From assembly GCA_017591395.1 (NCBI GenBank), contig WEDG01009066.1, positions 5,001 through 69,000 of the forward strand: DNA of 64,000 nucleotides, given 5' to 3'. The position numbers were made by a program, and so were the translations under genes. The number at the start of each line of letters is the position of its first letter. Position 1 is the stretch's first letter. Under the pieces are notes generated by a model, which was not told where the DNA came from, made no database searches, and saw only the letters and a program-made list of their open reading frames with translations. Below, in pieces: positions 23,177 to 34,240 of the stretch. The stretch is from Schistocephalus solidus. Its lineage: Eukaryota > Platyhelminthes > Cestoda > Diphyllobothriidea > Diphyllobothriidae.

Positions 23177-24697
23177 AGTGGTTAGAAACCACCTGGGAAA
23201 AAGGACTGGGTAGTTGAGGGATGAAATAGGTATTTGTTGGAGGTTGCAACAGACTGCCTAATTCCTGAAATGGCAAGCTCAAAATTTGAGGAGGTAGTAT
23301 AAAACACAGCTGAGGTCGCTTATTTAGTTTGTTGAATTGATTTGAGGTTCAAAAACCTCTTTACTAAGGAAGAGTTCATTCCAACTCTGTTTTTTAGAAG
23401 CCAGAGGCTGAAATTGGACGAAATCCGACCTTTCTTGTTGTCGAAGTAATTTTCTAAGCTATTGAAAGCTACAGATTAAAAGCGCTTGCTTGTGAGCTTT
23501 GTACTATAAACTGAAATTAATGTACACGGAAAAAGTTTTAGGTAAATCCGTTCCGGGAAAGGAAAATTAAGTTTTTACGTTCAAGAAAATCGGGTACATA
23601 CAGGCATGAGTTATCACATTTTTTTCAAGAGAGGAAGGACGAATTCAGCTTTCAAATTATGCTTTGTCTGTTTGTTACGCTTTGTGTCAAAAAACACTTA
23701 GTAATAAGCTTGTTTAACTGTAGTTGGCTTTAGCGCATCAAGGCAGGATAAAAAAGAGTTTTTTTTCATGCAGAAAAAACTGGACTGCCTGCGACTCATA
23801 TTGAATAAATTACGGCAAGAACGTAATATGTGACCCAACTCAGAGATCAAAGGATAGGTCAATGAGAAAGACGGGACCGGTAGTACTAGGATTTTTTATG
23901 GATGTTGGCGTGTAATAAGCTCGCATATTAGAACCTAAACTATCCATTGCTCCCTGAATTGGATTGCATATTACGTTGCTGCCATTTAAAATGCAAAAAA
24001 GGCAGTTAAAAATTATTGATCTTTGGTATTTGTTATCAGGTTTAATTATTTTCTCATTTTCATGCATCTATCCTCACGCACCCTTAAGTTAGCTTTACTT
24101 CAGTGATTTATCTGAAATTTGAGTTTTTTGGTAAAAAATCACTTTCCCTTATGCCAGTCAATATTAATTTATAAGTCACACTTTACCTTCTTTTTAATAA
24201 CGGTCATTTCTTTACTACCGTACGACTTTGGAAGACGCAACGTGGGCTGGATTTGACTAACAGGGATTTTCTTGTAAAATTAATGAGATTTTATGAGTTG
24301 GGCATCAACCGCAGTTCAGCAGGCAGTCAGCGATGCTTTTACACAGAGTAAAAAGCGTCCCCGCATTCTCCAGGACTCTTTCTCAAAACCTGTTCGTACC
24401 CGACCAAACCAAACATTGCACAGCGTGAAAACAGCTTACATTGAGAGGAAGCAATGTGACGTGCGCCAAAACCTGGAACAGGCAGTAAACCTGGATGTGC
24501 CCTGGTATTCTCCGATCCTTTCATTTAAACAATCTCTGTTAATTTGTCGAATCCTCCTTTCTTTGCCCATTGCGTTTTAAAGTGACTTTTATTTATTAGA
24601 CGGCGTATTCCTAACTGTTTTTGTATCGATTTTGTGGACAAAGTAAACTTACTATGTGCTACTTATTGCTAATAAATGTTACGCAGCGGTAGAGGGA
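23177..24697. other. No recognisable gene
   Basis: AT-rich sequence. A 95-codon frame at 24,293-24,580 has a mirror frame on the other strand and no recognisable family. Confidence 0.3.
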
Positions 24698-25010
24698 CTA
24701 CCACTACTACTACTAATACCACTACTACTACTACTACTACTACCACTACTACTACTACCACTACTACTACCACTAATACTACCACTACTACTACTACCAC
24801 TACAACTACTACCACTACTACTACTTCTACCTCTACTACTACTACTACTACCACTCACTACTCACTCACCACTCACCACTACTTCACTACCACTCACTCA
24901 CCACTTCACCACCACTACTCACTTCACTACTTCACTTCACCACTCACCACTCACCACCACTACTACTTCACTTCATCACCACCACCACACTCCACCACTG
25001 ACCACGATCA
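24698..25010. repeat. ACT/ACC triplet microsatellite grading into CACT/CACC repeats
   Basis: A (CTA)n/(CCA)n mosaic occupies 24,698-24,853 and changes to CACTCAC/CACCACT-type units up to about 25,010. Threonine-, leucine- or valine-rich frames here are artefacts of the repeat. Confidence 0.95.
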
Positions 25011-25880
25011 CGAGAACCATCGACAGACGACGACGATGACGACGACGACGAGACACGAGACAGACAGACGACGATGACACAGACATGGACAGAGAGACAG
25101 AGCACACAGACAGACAGACAGAGACAGAGAGACAGACGGAGGAGCAGGACAGAGGCAGGACAGACATGAGACAGACAGACGACAGAGGACAGACAGAGGA
25201 CAGAGGACAGAGGAGACAGACAGACAGGACAGAGGACAGAGAGGAGAGGAGGAGATGACAGACAGACAGACGAGAGGATGGATGAGGAGACATGAGGAGG
25301 AGAGAGGATGATGAGAGGAGGAGGAGGAGGATGAGGCATGAGACGAGGATGACATGAGGACAGACAGATGGAGAGATGAGGATGACAGAGGATGAGGAGA
25401 GTGAGGACAGAGGAGGAGGAGGAGGAGATGAGAGGAGAGGAGGAGAGGAGGAGGACAGAGGAGAGGAGAATGAGGAGGAGGAGGAGGACAGAGGATGATG
25501 AGGAAGATGAGGAGAGAGGAGGATGAGGAGGACAGGAGGAGGATGAGGATGAGGAGAGGAGAGGAGAGAGGAGGAAGGAGAGGAGGAGGACAGACAGATG
25601 ATGACAGAGAGATATGAGAGAGGATGAGGAGGATGACAGAGGAGGAGGAGAGGAGAGGAGGAGAGGAGGAGGAGGAGAGGAGGAGGAGGAGGAGGAGGAC
25701 AGAGAGAGAGGAGGAGGAGAGAGAGGAGGAGGAGGAGGACAGAGGAGGAGGAGGAGAGGAGGAGGAGGAGAGAGGAGAGAAGGAGGAGAGAGGAGAGAGG
25801 AGGACAGAGGAGGAGGAGGAGGAGGAGAGGAGGAGAGAGAGAGAGAGGAGAGGAGGAGAGAGAGAGAGAGGACAGAGCAG
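25011..25880 (+). repeat. GACAGA then GAGGA polypurine tract
   Basis: The plus strand passes from (GACAGA)n (25,030-25,250) into almost pure purine GAGGA/GAGAGGA sequence (about 25,250-25,880) interrupted by single C or T bases. The long Ser/Leu/Pro frames on the other strand (up to 331 codons) are by-products, not genes. Confidence 0.95.
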
Positions 25881-28800
25881 CACCACACCCTCACACATCA
25901 CCAATGTGGGGAAGGTGGAAACTTTAGTGCGGATGTGAGTTGCAGCTTCACAGTCAGCACCACGTGAGTCCATCTCTCTGTGACAGCCTGTCCAAAACCT
26001 CAAAGTGATAGTCCAAGAACACAGAGAAACGCTCTCACACCGTCCATGAATCAGGCAAAGGTGGTGAACGTCACTTCTACTGGCGTAAATTGTTCTGGTC
26101 TGAGTTGATAGTCCGAGAACAAAACTCTCAGGGCATTAATTTAAGTGAGCAGATGGGTTTCGGACTCGTATATGGCTATCAGACGACAACCAAAGCCAAA
26201 AATGACCGTCCAGCCTACGCCATACCTACCGGTAATGCTGATCAATCAATTGAACTTGTGACATATGCATCCTCACTTGCATGTCTGTCTGTGTACATTA
26301 AGACCTCGTGGACAGCTCTCTGCTGTCGATTCAACTTACTGCCTTACATGGTCCTGCCCCAAATGTCAAAAATGTTATGCAGTGGATTGCTTAGCCTGTC
26401 GCAATGAGAGCGAGAGAGCTATAATTTATTTTGAAAGTAAAAATTTCCAAAACTTTCAGCAAAAAGTGTCCTCCATTCACCGTGAATAAGATTGGAAACA
26501 CAAACTACAAAACACCGGAAGATCACAACTGAATGGCTGAAGAATGCATATATTGACATCATGAAGAATCGTCTTTGAATGCATCTCAAAATATCGACCA
26601 AACGGGACTTCTTTCAAAACAGTGCCAGCGTCGTACGCTGATGACCTCATTTTTTGTAGTTGGAATAAACAAGTAGGGTTAAAATTCGGTATAGAATTGG
26701 TGAAATAGGCCAACCGACATACATATCAGAGGATTTACATGCGAATGGAGAGCATAAAAGATGGCAGCTCAATTTCAAAAGCCCGCAATGCCGCCCAATT
26801 GTAATCTAAGGGCTACGAAGACTTTCACCGCCACATTTCATGGTAACGATCGTACGTGTCAACACACCTCCCCAACCACGCATGCTGCCTTGCCTAGGAA
26901 TCTGACGTATGCAGAGAAAGCCCTTTTGCCAAGTGTGTTCTCCGAACGGCTCATTTAAAAACGCTGGTAGAAACTTAGCCACAAGTACGAGTTATTCGTC
27001 AGTAGCACAGTCTGAATCCGATCGCAGGAGAAGGGACTTAAGCCTATCTGGATTTAGTTTTGGCTTCAGTTGGATCCTTAGGACAGTTGAATATAACAAC
27101 AAATAATGTTTAAAATTAAATGGCAGAGTCGAGCGAGCCCGAAATGACCATTTTCGGCTTAGTCCCGGTAACCAAGCATACAACAACTAATGTCCAGGAG
27201 ATGGGACATCTTAATCTACATTTGAGTAGGTTGAAGTCCGAATACCTACCAATGACATATTGGCTGCGTTCTGTTAGGTGCGGTGGGTTGTATTCAAAGT
27301 CGAATGCGATAGCAAATTTGAAACGACTCATAGTCCTTCCAAAAAAATCAGGGGCAGAGCAATGTTGCTCTGGAGCTTAAAAGTAATTACTACGCAAGGG
27401 TTTACAATGTTGAGCAGAAATAAACGTTCCCTTATTCTCAAGCAAGTTATTGGGTTAAGTACTGTCTGTGACCACCTATGTGATTCAAACCATGCTTTTC
27501 TACGCGAAGATATTTATTTAAAAAGAAAAGATTTACCAAAACGACCCTTGCCAACTTGACAATTTTTCTCGGTCACGTAAATCGGATAAATTAGGATCTG
27601 AGTAACCAAGTGATTTTCGAAAATAGAAAACTTTTCTGACGTAAAATTTTATATTAAAATTATTGTGAATTGAAGTCTTAAAATTCCGAAATAACGGCTC
27701 CATGCAATGCTCTATTTTAAAACAAGGGTTCTTTTTAGGCATAGGAAAATATTCCCCGTGTCACCGTGAAATGATCCACTACGAAGCAAACATTTTAAAC
27801 GCTTGGTTACTGCTAATCTCTCCTGGTCGAATTGCTTTTAATAGGCAACTTAGAAATGCAACAGGCGCAGTGGTGTCCCTTGAAAATATTTTATTCTTTA
27901 TAAGGTTATTCTGTTTAAGATTTATAATCGTAAAATTGTGGCTAAAATTTAACGGAGACAAAAAAAGCACCTTTATTAAAAATAAAATAAAATACAAACG
28001 GTAATTACGTCGTTGACGGCAGAACAATTCTCAGTATCTGTCAACAAAGTGCGCAAGTAGGCAAATCGCTTTGAATTTCCTTCGAAGTTACCTGGAAAAA
28101 ATATGAGGAGCCTTTGCATTCACCAAATATATAGCAGTAAATATTACATTTTTCCAGATCCGGCTTGCTAGAAAAGGTTGATCAGGACCATATTCACCGC
28201 AGACTGTCCCTGTGGAACGGATTTCTATACAACCATTAGATTTTACGTTCAAGTGAATCGACAGATATAAAGCTCCCCTTCACTTAATGGTCAAATCCAA
28301 AACAGACAGCCTTATTTGGTTTGTTTTAACGAAGCGAAAACAATCTATTGAAACTCTCGTTTTAGGAAATCGATTCAAAATACCGAAAACCTAAAAGCAT
28401 ATGCTGATATTTGAAGCAATCCAAAAACGTTGTACGAAATTCACGTGGCCCGAAAGCGTGCAGTAATCCCAATTCTCTAAAGTCACAAAAACCGCACGCT
28501 TAGGGTTTTACGTGCTTTATGTATTCCCGGCCTCTCGAAATTTTGCCGTACGAAAGCCTCGACTCCTCTGACGGCCATATCTAATCCATAAAGTCAAGAC
28601 CTCTTGGTCTTCGTTAGCCGCATCTCGTTTACTATAAACATCAACCGCTTCTCGTGACACAGATTAGAAATACGTAACCAAACAGTAAGCAGTTGAGAAC
28701 TTGTCATACGACATACTACATTAATTCTATTCCGAAAATGCTGATGAAACATTTTGCAAACGTTGTGTTGCTTGTATCGTGCTAATTATTTGAGCATTTT

Positions 28801-29810
28801 CATGGAAAGTTTTCTCGTGATTTCAAAAATATGGATTTAATTTTTTACCCCGAATTTTTTGCTTTCGGCATTTCTGCATATCTTAAGAAAAACATATTTC
28901 GGACTAACGGAATATTCTAACTGATAGCCGATATCGCGAAACCGAAAAACCGAAGTGGTTTCGATAAGGAAGGAGTGTGCTTCGAGGATGGGTTGTAATA
29001 TTACTTACCACGCAGGCTAACCAAAGATATTTCAATCAGGACAGAATGAAGGCCTCCTGTAGAATTAACACTCAGCATTGATTTTAAAATATTTTGTATG
29101 GAAAACGGGATAAAGTAAATCACTTCTTTGAATTTTATACTTGTCAAAAACCCTTTTTCAACTCCAAAATAATTCGTAAACGTGGCCTGCAAGAGCTTGC
29201 TAATATATTTTTTAAAAAATCATACGTTCCTCTATACTAGTAAGACCGCACGAAATTTTAAATAAAAGAGCGATGGTGTTGCAAACAGATAAAATGCTGT
29301 AGGAATGTATACTTCATCGTTTTAAAGCTCGCACTATTATAAAAATTTTCAGATCGAAATTCTCGTTGTTTTTAGCAACCATTATCCGAAAAATATTGAA
29401 ACGGAAATATTACATTTAGTGCTCCTTTAACGGTTTTTGGAACCCATAATCAAATAGCATATAGTTGACTAACTGCCGTATTCAGTATTAGAATAACTGA
29501 TAGAGGTTATTAAATTGCAAATTGAAAAGAATCCTTCGGAAATATAAATGTACTTGTGTCATTCAATTTACTGGATCAATGGCATAGAGTTTTAGTACAC
29601 CTCTAAAATATGAGTTTAACCATTGAAACCATTTGCGCGCTTTCGGCATTGCCGTCTTCCTCGACAAATTATTATTTGCAAATTGTGCGTTTACGTACAG
29701 GAGCATGTCGTTAATTATTAATTTTGAGGCTCACTGGACAGGTTGCCGATTGGTTACAGGGAGAGAGATTTCTTGAATTTGCGCAAATTCCACGAGCTGT
29801 GTCACACAAA
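25881..29810. other. No recognisable gene
   Basis: AT-rich, with scattered short frames that pair with mirror frames. No domain, splice-flanked exon, RNA gene or shared repeat is recognised. Confidence 0.3.
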
Positions 29811-29975
29811 CACACACACGACAGTTCGACCGTCGTAGTCCGACGATTTCCACCGTATGTTCCACGGAAGGGTGGTGCAGGGACGGTGACTTGCGCGTGA
29901 ATTAGTTTTAAGTGATAGCAGCCTTGCGCTGCAGCTACCGCACTCTCTCCTCCTCCACCACCTACAGTAGGTGTC
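29811..29975 (+). repeat. Family A, 3'-truncated copy
   Basis: It starts CACACACGACAGTTCGACCG and breaks off at CTCCTCCACCACCT. The first 150 bp are well preserved. Confidence 0.85.
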
Positions 29976-31669
29976 CCAACTCATGGAATCTGATGGATTT
30001 CATGACTTATGGCCCGTTTTGCGAAATCAGCGCACACTGCGTCCACCAAAATTTTACATCAATAAAGAACCGATCTTTAGGAAATATATGGCATTTGTGG
30101 TTTTTAAATTAATATTACATTGTCTAGAAATGCTAATTTTTTTAGGATAGGTACGGATAACTAAAAATTGCAAAAATGATCTAGTTGAGTAAACTGAATT
30201 TGTGAATGTATAGGAAGCCTGCCCATGCAATTAAACGAGTGAATAAAGCAGAAAAAGTCAAAATTAATTTGAAAATAATCTTTTTTCAGAGTTTTGCACG
30301 TACATATTCCTCTAGATTAAGCGCAACGTAAAGTATGGCCGTCATCAAGGAGCCTAACATAAAAGTGTATATTCCAACACCGTTTCACAAGAATTGGTAG
30401 TTTTTCTTTTGTTTACACATTGTCTTAGATTCTTTTGACCAAAGCAAGAAGATTTTCGCATCATTGAGCCGATAGGTATGTCACATGAATATAATATTTC
30501 ATTAGCTTACATGTTCACAGGTCGGTCGATGACTAAAAAATTCAAATAGAATCGTCAGGTGCAATCGTAAACGTACCATTTGATGTATATAAAAATGACT
30601 ATTCTATAGTTAAATTTCTCTCTAAATATTTCGGGTTTTATATTACAATGAGTTGCAGATAGTCTTTGAAAATGAGGTGAATTCTTTACGATTTTAAGTG
30701 TCTTCAGTCGACTGCCCATAAATGTACATTCCGTTCGATCTGTTTGGTGAACCCTCAAAATAACTTAGTTCTTAAAAGTATTTACAGAAGCAGTGACTTT
30801 TGGACATTCTTTCTAATGCAGACGGCCGTCTGGGTCATATTTGTAAGCTCACACAAACAAGAAAACCCGCTGCCATGAAAAATGAACTTTCACAACAAAA
30901 GCTGGAAAAATATATGCCTAAAATTAGAAACAATTTCCTATAATAAGTTATCATTTTAAAAAAGCTTTAATAAGATGTTTCGCTGTCGAATTCCTGCGTA
31001 ATTAACGTTTTTTCAAAGGGAAGTCAAGAAAAAACTGGGGCCATTTGACCAGATTTTCGACTGTACTGAAATACAGGGATAACATTTCCGTTAGAAAAAT
31101 TTAAGAACTCTCTTTTTTCTTTCATTTTGTAGCATTTTTCGATATCTTTGCTTACTTCTCAGTCGGCTCTAAGCTTTCAAACTCACAAATGAGTGGCCGA
31201 ATATATACTCAGATTTTGCCATAAAATGTGAATTTTCTGCCCCTTCCGTTTCAAGTTTCCTTATGAATTTATAGTTAACTGCAAACCGAAATTGAGTTTT
31301 TAGGTTTCGCGTAAGCCGTGACTGCGAAATGTCGCGGTGTATCATCGCGTCTCGTATATATGCGCGTTTTCGGTCCTAACTATCGGTGTGGTAAAACAAA
31401 GTATATTCACAAAATTTTTACAGCGTTTTTTTTGTACAAAACGTCATTATTTTGCAAAACTTTAATATAACATCATTTTTTCGAAAACAATGTAAGCTCT
31501 CAAACTTGCGTTCACCTGATTTTCGTGAAAACAAAACACAATTTTCCGTTCTCCGAAGGGATATAATGCACATTTTTCCGGCTTATATTAATGTTCATTT
31601 AAAGTACTGTGCATAAAAGCAAAATGTTTTGACCTGTAGCCTGTTATAGCGTAGGAAAATACCTGGATA
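29976..31669. other. No gene; old repeat traces
   Basis: The segment 30,790-31,130 resembles 1,710-2,060, and 31,381-31,400 is identical to the arm of hairpin 1 (2,247-2,266). The same two landmarks in the same order suggest a second, more worn copy of one long AT-rich element. Confidence 0.45.
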
Positions 31670-31871
31670 GCAAGAAACGTCGGATTTTGCCCCATTCAGT
31701 CCCGTTTACCCAATGCATAAACTGATCTGAAGTGATCTCTTTATTATTAAACAGCATTTTGTTCATCAATTTAATACAACAAACAGAACTAACACCTTAA
31801 AATGCCTGCCCTGCTACTACCTCAAATTCTGCTATAGACATTTCATGAGTTAAGCAATCTATTGTATGTCC
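31670..31871 (+). repeat. Dispersed repeat family C, copy 2
   Basis: This is the partner of 22,971-23,176. It is cut off at 31,871, where a family A fragment begins abruptly. Confidence 0.9.
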
Positions 31872-31962
31872 GGTGTCAATACAGAGTCAAGAAGACCGGA
31901 GATGGGAGAGGGTGCAGGTGGTTGGCACGACCGGGGCTCCTAGGCCCTAGCCGCCCCCAAAC
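31872..31962 (+). repeat. Family A fragment (3' half)
   Basis: CGGTGTCAATACAGAGTCAA through CCTAGGCCCTAGCCGCCCCC is the middle part of family A, joined on both sides to other repeats. Confidence 0.8.
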
Positions 31963-32457
31963 AAAACACATATTGGGCTGACCACGCGGTCCGAGTTATT
32001 CCGTCAGTTGGCAACCTTCCAAGCCACGGCTTTAAGCGCACCGTGATAGTTTTAAGCGCATAAGATTGTTTATAGTGAGGAAAATGCGCTGAGCTGTCAA
32101 CCTCACTCTCTCCCCTACCCCCAAAATCAGACAACTGTCCGAGCCGGTCAGTTGCCTGATGTGGGAGTGGGCGCATTAACTGACGGATCGGCGTACCCGT
32201 CTTCGCGCGCCACAGCACGACCTGGCCCCCATAAAGCAGCCATCGCCGTCTGACTCCCAGTCCACTGGTCAGCCACTCGACACACACAGCACATACACTG
32301 AGCCGACGGCGTGGTCTGGTGGAAGCGTCAGATTGGCAACCTTCCCAGCCACGGTTTCTAGGAAACCGTGATATACTCTGGTAAATGGTGATTGTGAGGG
32401 TGTTGTCGATGTATTGGTGTAGGTAGTGTGCGCTGACGTAGCTTAGACTCCGGTGGT
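31963..32457 (+). repeat. Family B copy with retroelement tail
   Basis: Family B landmarks occur in the same order as at 10.2-10.8 kb, ending with GATGTATTGGTGTAGGTAGT and the TCCGGTGGTTTACC words that border the zinc-finger frame. Confidence 0.85.
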
Positions 32458-32700
32458 TTACCGGAGGTTTTTGTGGAGGCGCATGTGTCCTAATAGGCCC
32501 ATGCGGTGTGTAAATGTGCGGGAGCAGTGAGGGCAGTGAAGGCGGGCGCGTCGACTGTATGTCGGAGCCCCAGGCACTGGTTCACCAGCCTCCGTGCGAT
32601 GGATTCGCAGGTGACCGACCAGGCCAATGCGTGAGTTGAAGTTGCGGGCGCAGTGTGGGCAGGAGAAATCGGTAGAGGCTGGGGCGATGTCATTCATGGT
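32458..32700 (-). pseudogene. Two-finger C2H2 retroelement fragment
   Basis: On the minus strand, from about 32,697, MNDIAPASTDFSCPHCARNF begins a frame with two complete fingers (CPHCARNF ... HLRIH and CPHCSRTF ... HMRLHKNLR) linked by HRTEAGEPVPGAPTYSRRAR. It is nearly identical to the last two fingers at 10.8-11.05 kb. The upstream reading enters family B sequence, so the initiating part is lost. Confidence 0.75.
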
Positions 32701-33480
32701 AGTCAGCCACTCCACACAAAACACACATTGGGCTGGCCACGCGGTCCGAGTTATCCCGTCAGTTGGCAACCTTCCAAGCCCCGCTTTTTAGCGCAGCGTG
32801 ATAGTTTCACACGCGTCAGAGTTATCCCGTCAGTTGGAAACCTTCCAAGCCACGGTTTTTAGCGCAGCGTGATAGTTTCAAACGCGTCAGGTTGTTTATA
32901 GTGAGGAAAATGCGTTGAGCTGTCGACCTCACTCTCTCCCCCACCCCCACGGTTTTTAGCACAGCGTGATAGTTTCAAACGCGTCAGAGTTATCCCGTCA
33001 GTTGGCAACCTTCCAAGCCACGGTTTTGAGCGCAGCGTGATAGTTTCAAACGCATAAGATTGTTTATAGTGAGGAAAATGCGTTGAGCTGTCGACCTCAC
33101 TCTCTCCCCCACCCCCAAAATCAGACAAATGTCCGAGCCGGTCAGTTGCCGGATGTGGGAGTGGGCGCATTGGCTGATGGATCGGCGTACCCGTCTTCGC
33201 GCGCCACAGCACGACCTGGCCCCCATAACTCACACACAAGGATTTACTTACTCAGGGGATATGGAGGAGCCATCGCCGTCTGACTTCCAGTCCACTGGTC
33301 AGCCACTCGACACACACAGCACATACACTGAGCCAACGGCGTGGTCTGGTGTAAGCGTCAGATTGGCAGCCTTCCCAGCCACGGTTTCTAGGAAACCGAG
33401 ATATACTCAGGTACATGGTGATTGTGAGGGTGTTGTCGATGTATTGGTGTAGATTGTGTGTGCTGATGTAGCTTAGCCTC
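32701..33480 (+). repeat. Family B, locally re-duplicated
   Basis: The GTTATCCCGTCAGTTGG landmark recurs at 32,750, 32,821 and 32,989 (spacings of 71 and 168 bp), so pieces of family B are stacked before a longer copy runs to 33,480. Confidence 0.85.
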
Positions 33481-33850
33481 CGGTGGTTTACCGGAGGTTT
33501 TTGAGAATGTGCATGTGTCCGAATAGTCCCATGCAGTGTGTGAATGTGCGGGAGCAGTGAGGGCAGTGAAGGCGGGCACGTCGCCTGTATGTCGGAGCCC
33601 TAGGCGCTGGTTTACCAGCCTCCGTGCGATGGATTCGCATGAGATGATCGAGCCGATACGTGAGTTGAATTTGCGGGCGCAGTGTGGGCAGGAAAAATCG
33701 GAAGAGGCTAAGGGGGTGTCATTCATGGTAGTGGGGTAGCGGTGGCGCTAATAATGGCTAGAGCGGAGGGTGTGTGTCGGGTATCGGTGTTGTCGGCATT
33801 GCGGTGAATTCCGCTGTTATGGATGCGAATGTGACCGAAAAGGCCCATGC
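33481..33850 (-). pseudogene. Damaged C2H2 retroelement fragment
   Basis: The minus strand gives fingers CPHCARKFNSRIG (then a frameshift) and CPHCSRTFTHCMGLFGHM (a different frame), plus the end of a further finger near 33,830. It joins directly to a family A copy at 33,851 with no intervening unique DNA. Confidence 0.65.
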
Positions 33851-34240
33851 GACACACGACAGGTCAACAGTCGTAGTCCGACGATGTCCACCGTATGCTC
33901 CATGGGAAAGTTGAGCAGGGACAGTGACTTGCGCGTGATTTAGTTTAAAGTGATAGTAGACTTGCGCTGCATCTACCGCACTCTCTCCTCCTCCCCCACC
34001 TGAGCCCGGTGTCAAGACAGAGTCAAGAAGACCGGAGGCGGGAGAAGACGCAGGTGGCTGGTGCGGCTGGGTCCCCTAAGTCCAAGCCGCCCCTAGGCGT
34101 ACCACCACACCTCCATATTCGGCATTTGTTATGGGAGCGCAATCCGAATAACGCCTGCCGTGCCCTAATGTGGCCCCCGTGTTGGTCCAACGCATCTACC
34201 ACGTGGCCCGTTTAGGGGGCGCGACATACACACACACACT
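33851..34240 (+). repeat. Family A copy, near full length
   Basis: It runs from CGACACACGACAGGTCAACA to TTTAGGGGGCGCGACATACA followed by a CA run. It is the closest relative of 21,945-22,320. Confidence 0.9.

Noticed and set aside
24968..26003. Ser/Leu/Pro-rich frames of 308 and 331 codons on the minus strand, and Glu/Arg-rich frames on the plus strand
   Set aside because: They lie entirely in the GACAGA/GAGGA polypurine tract, where several frames are open at once.
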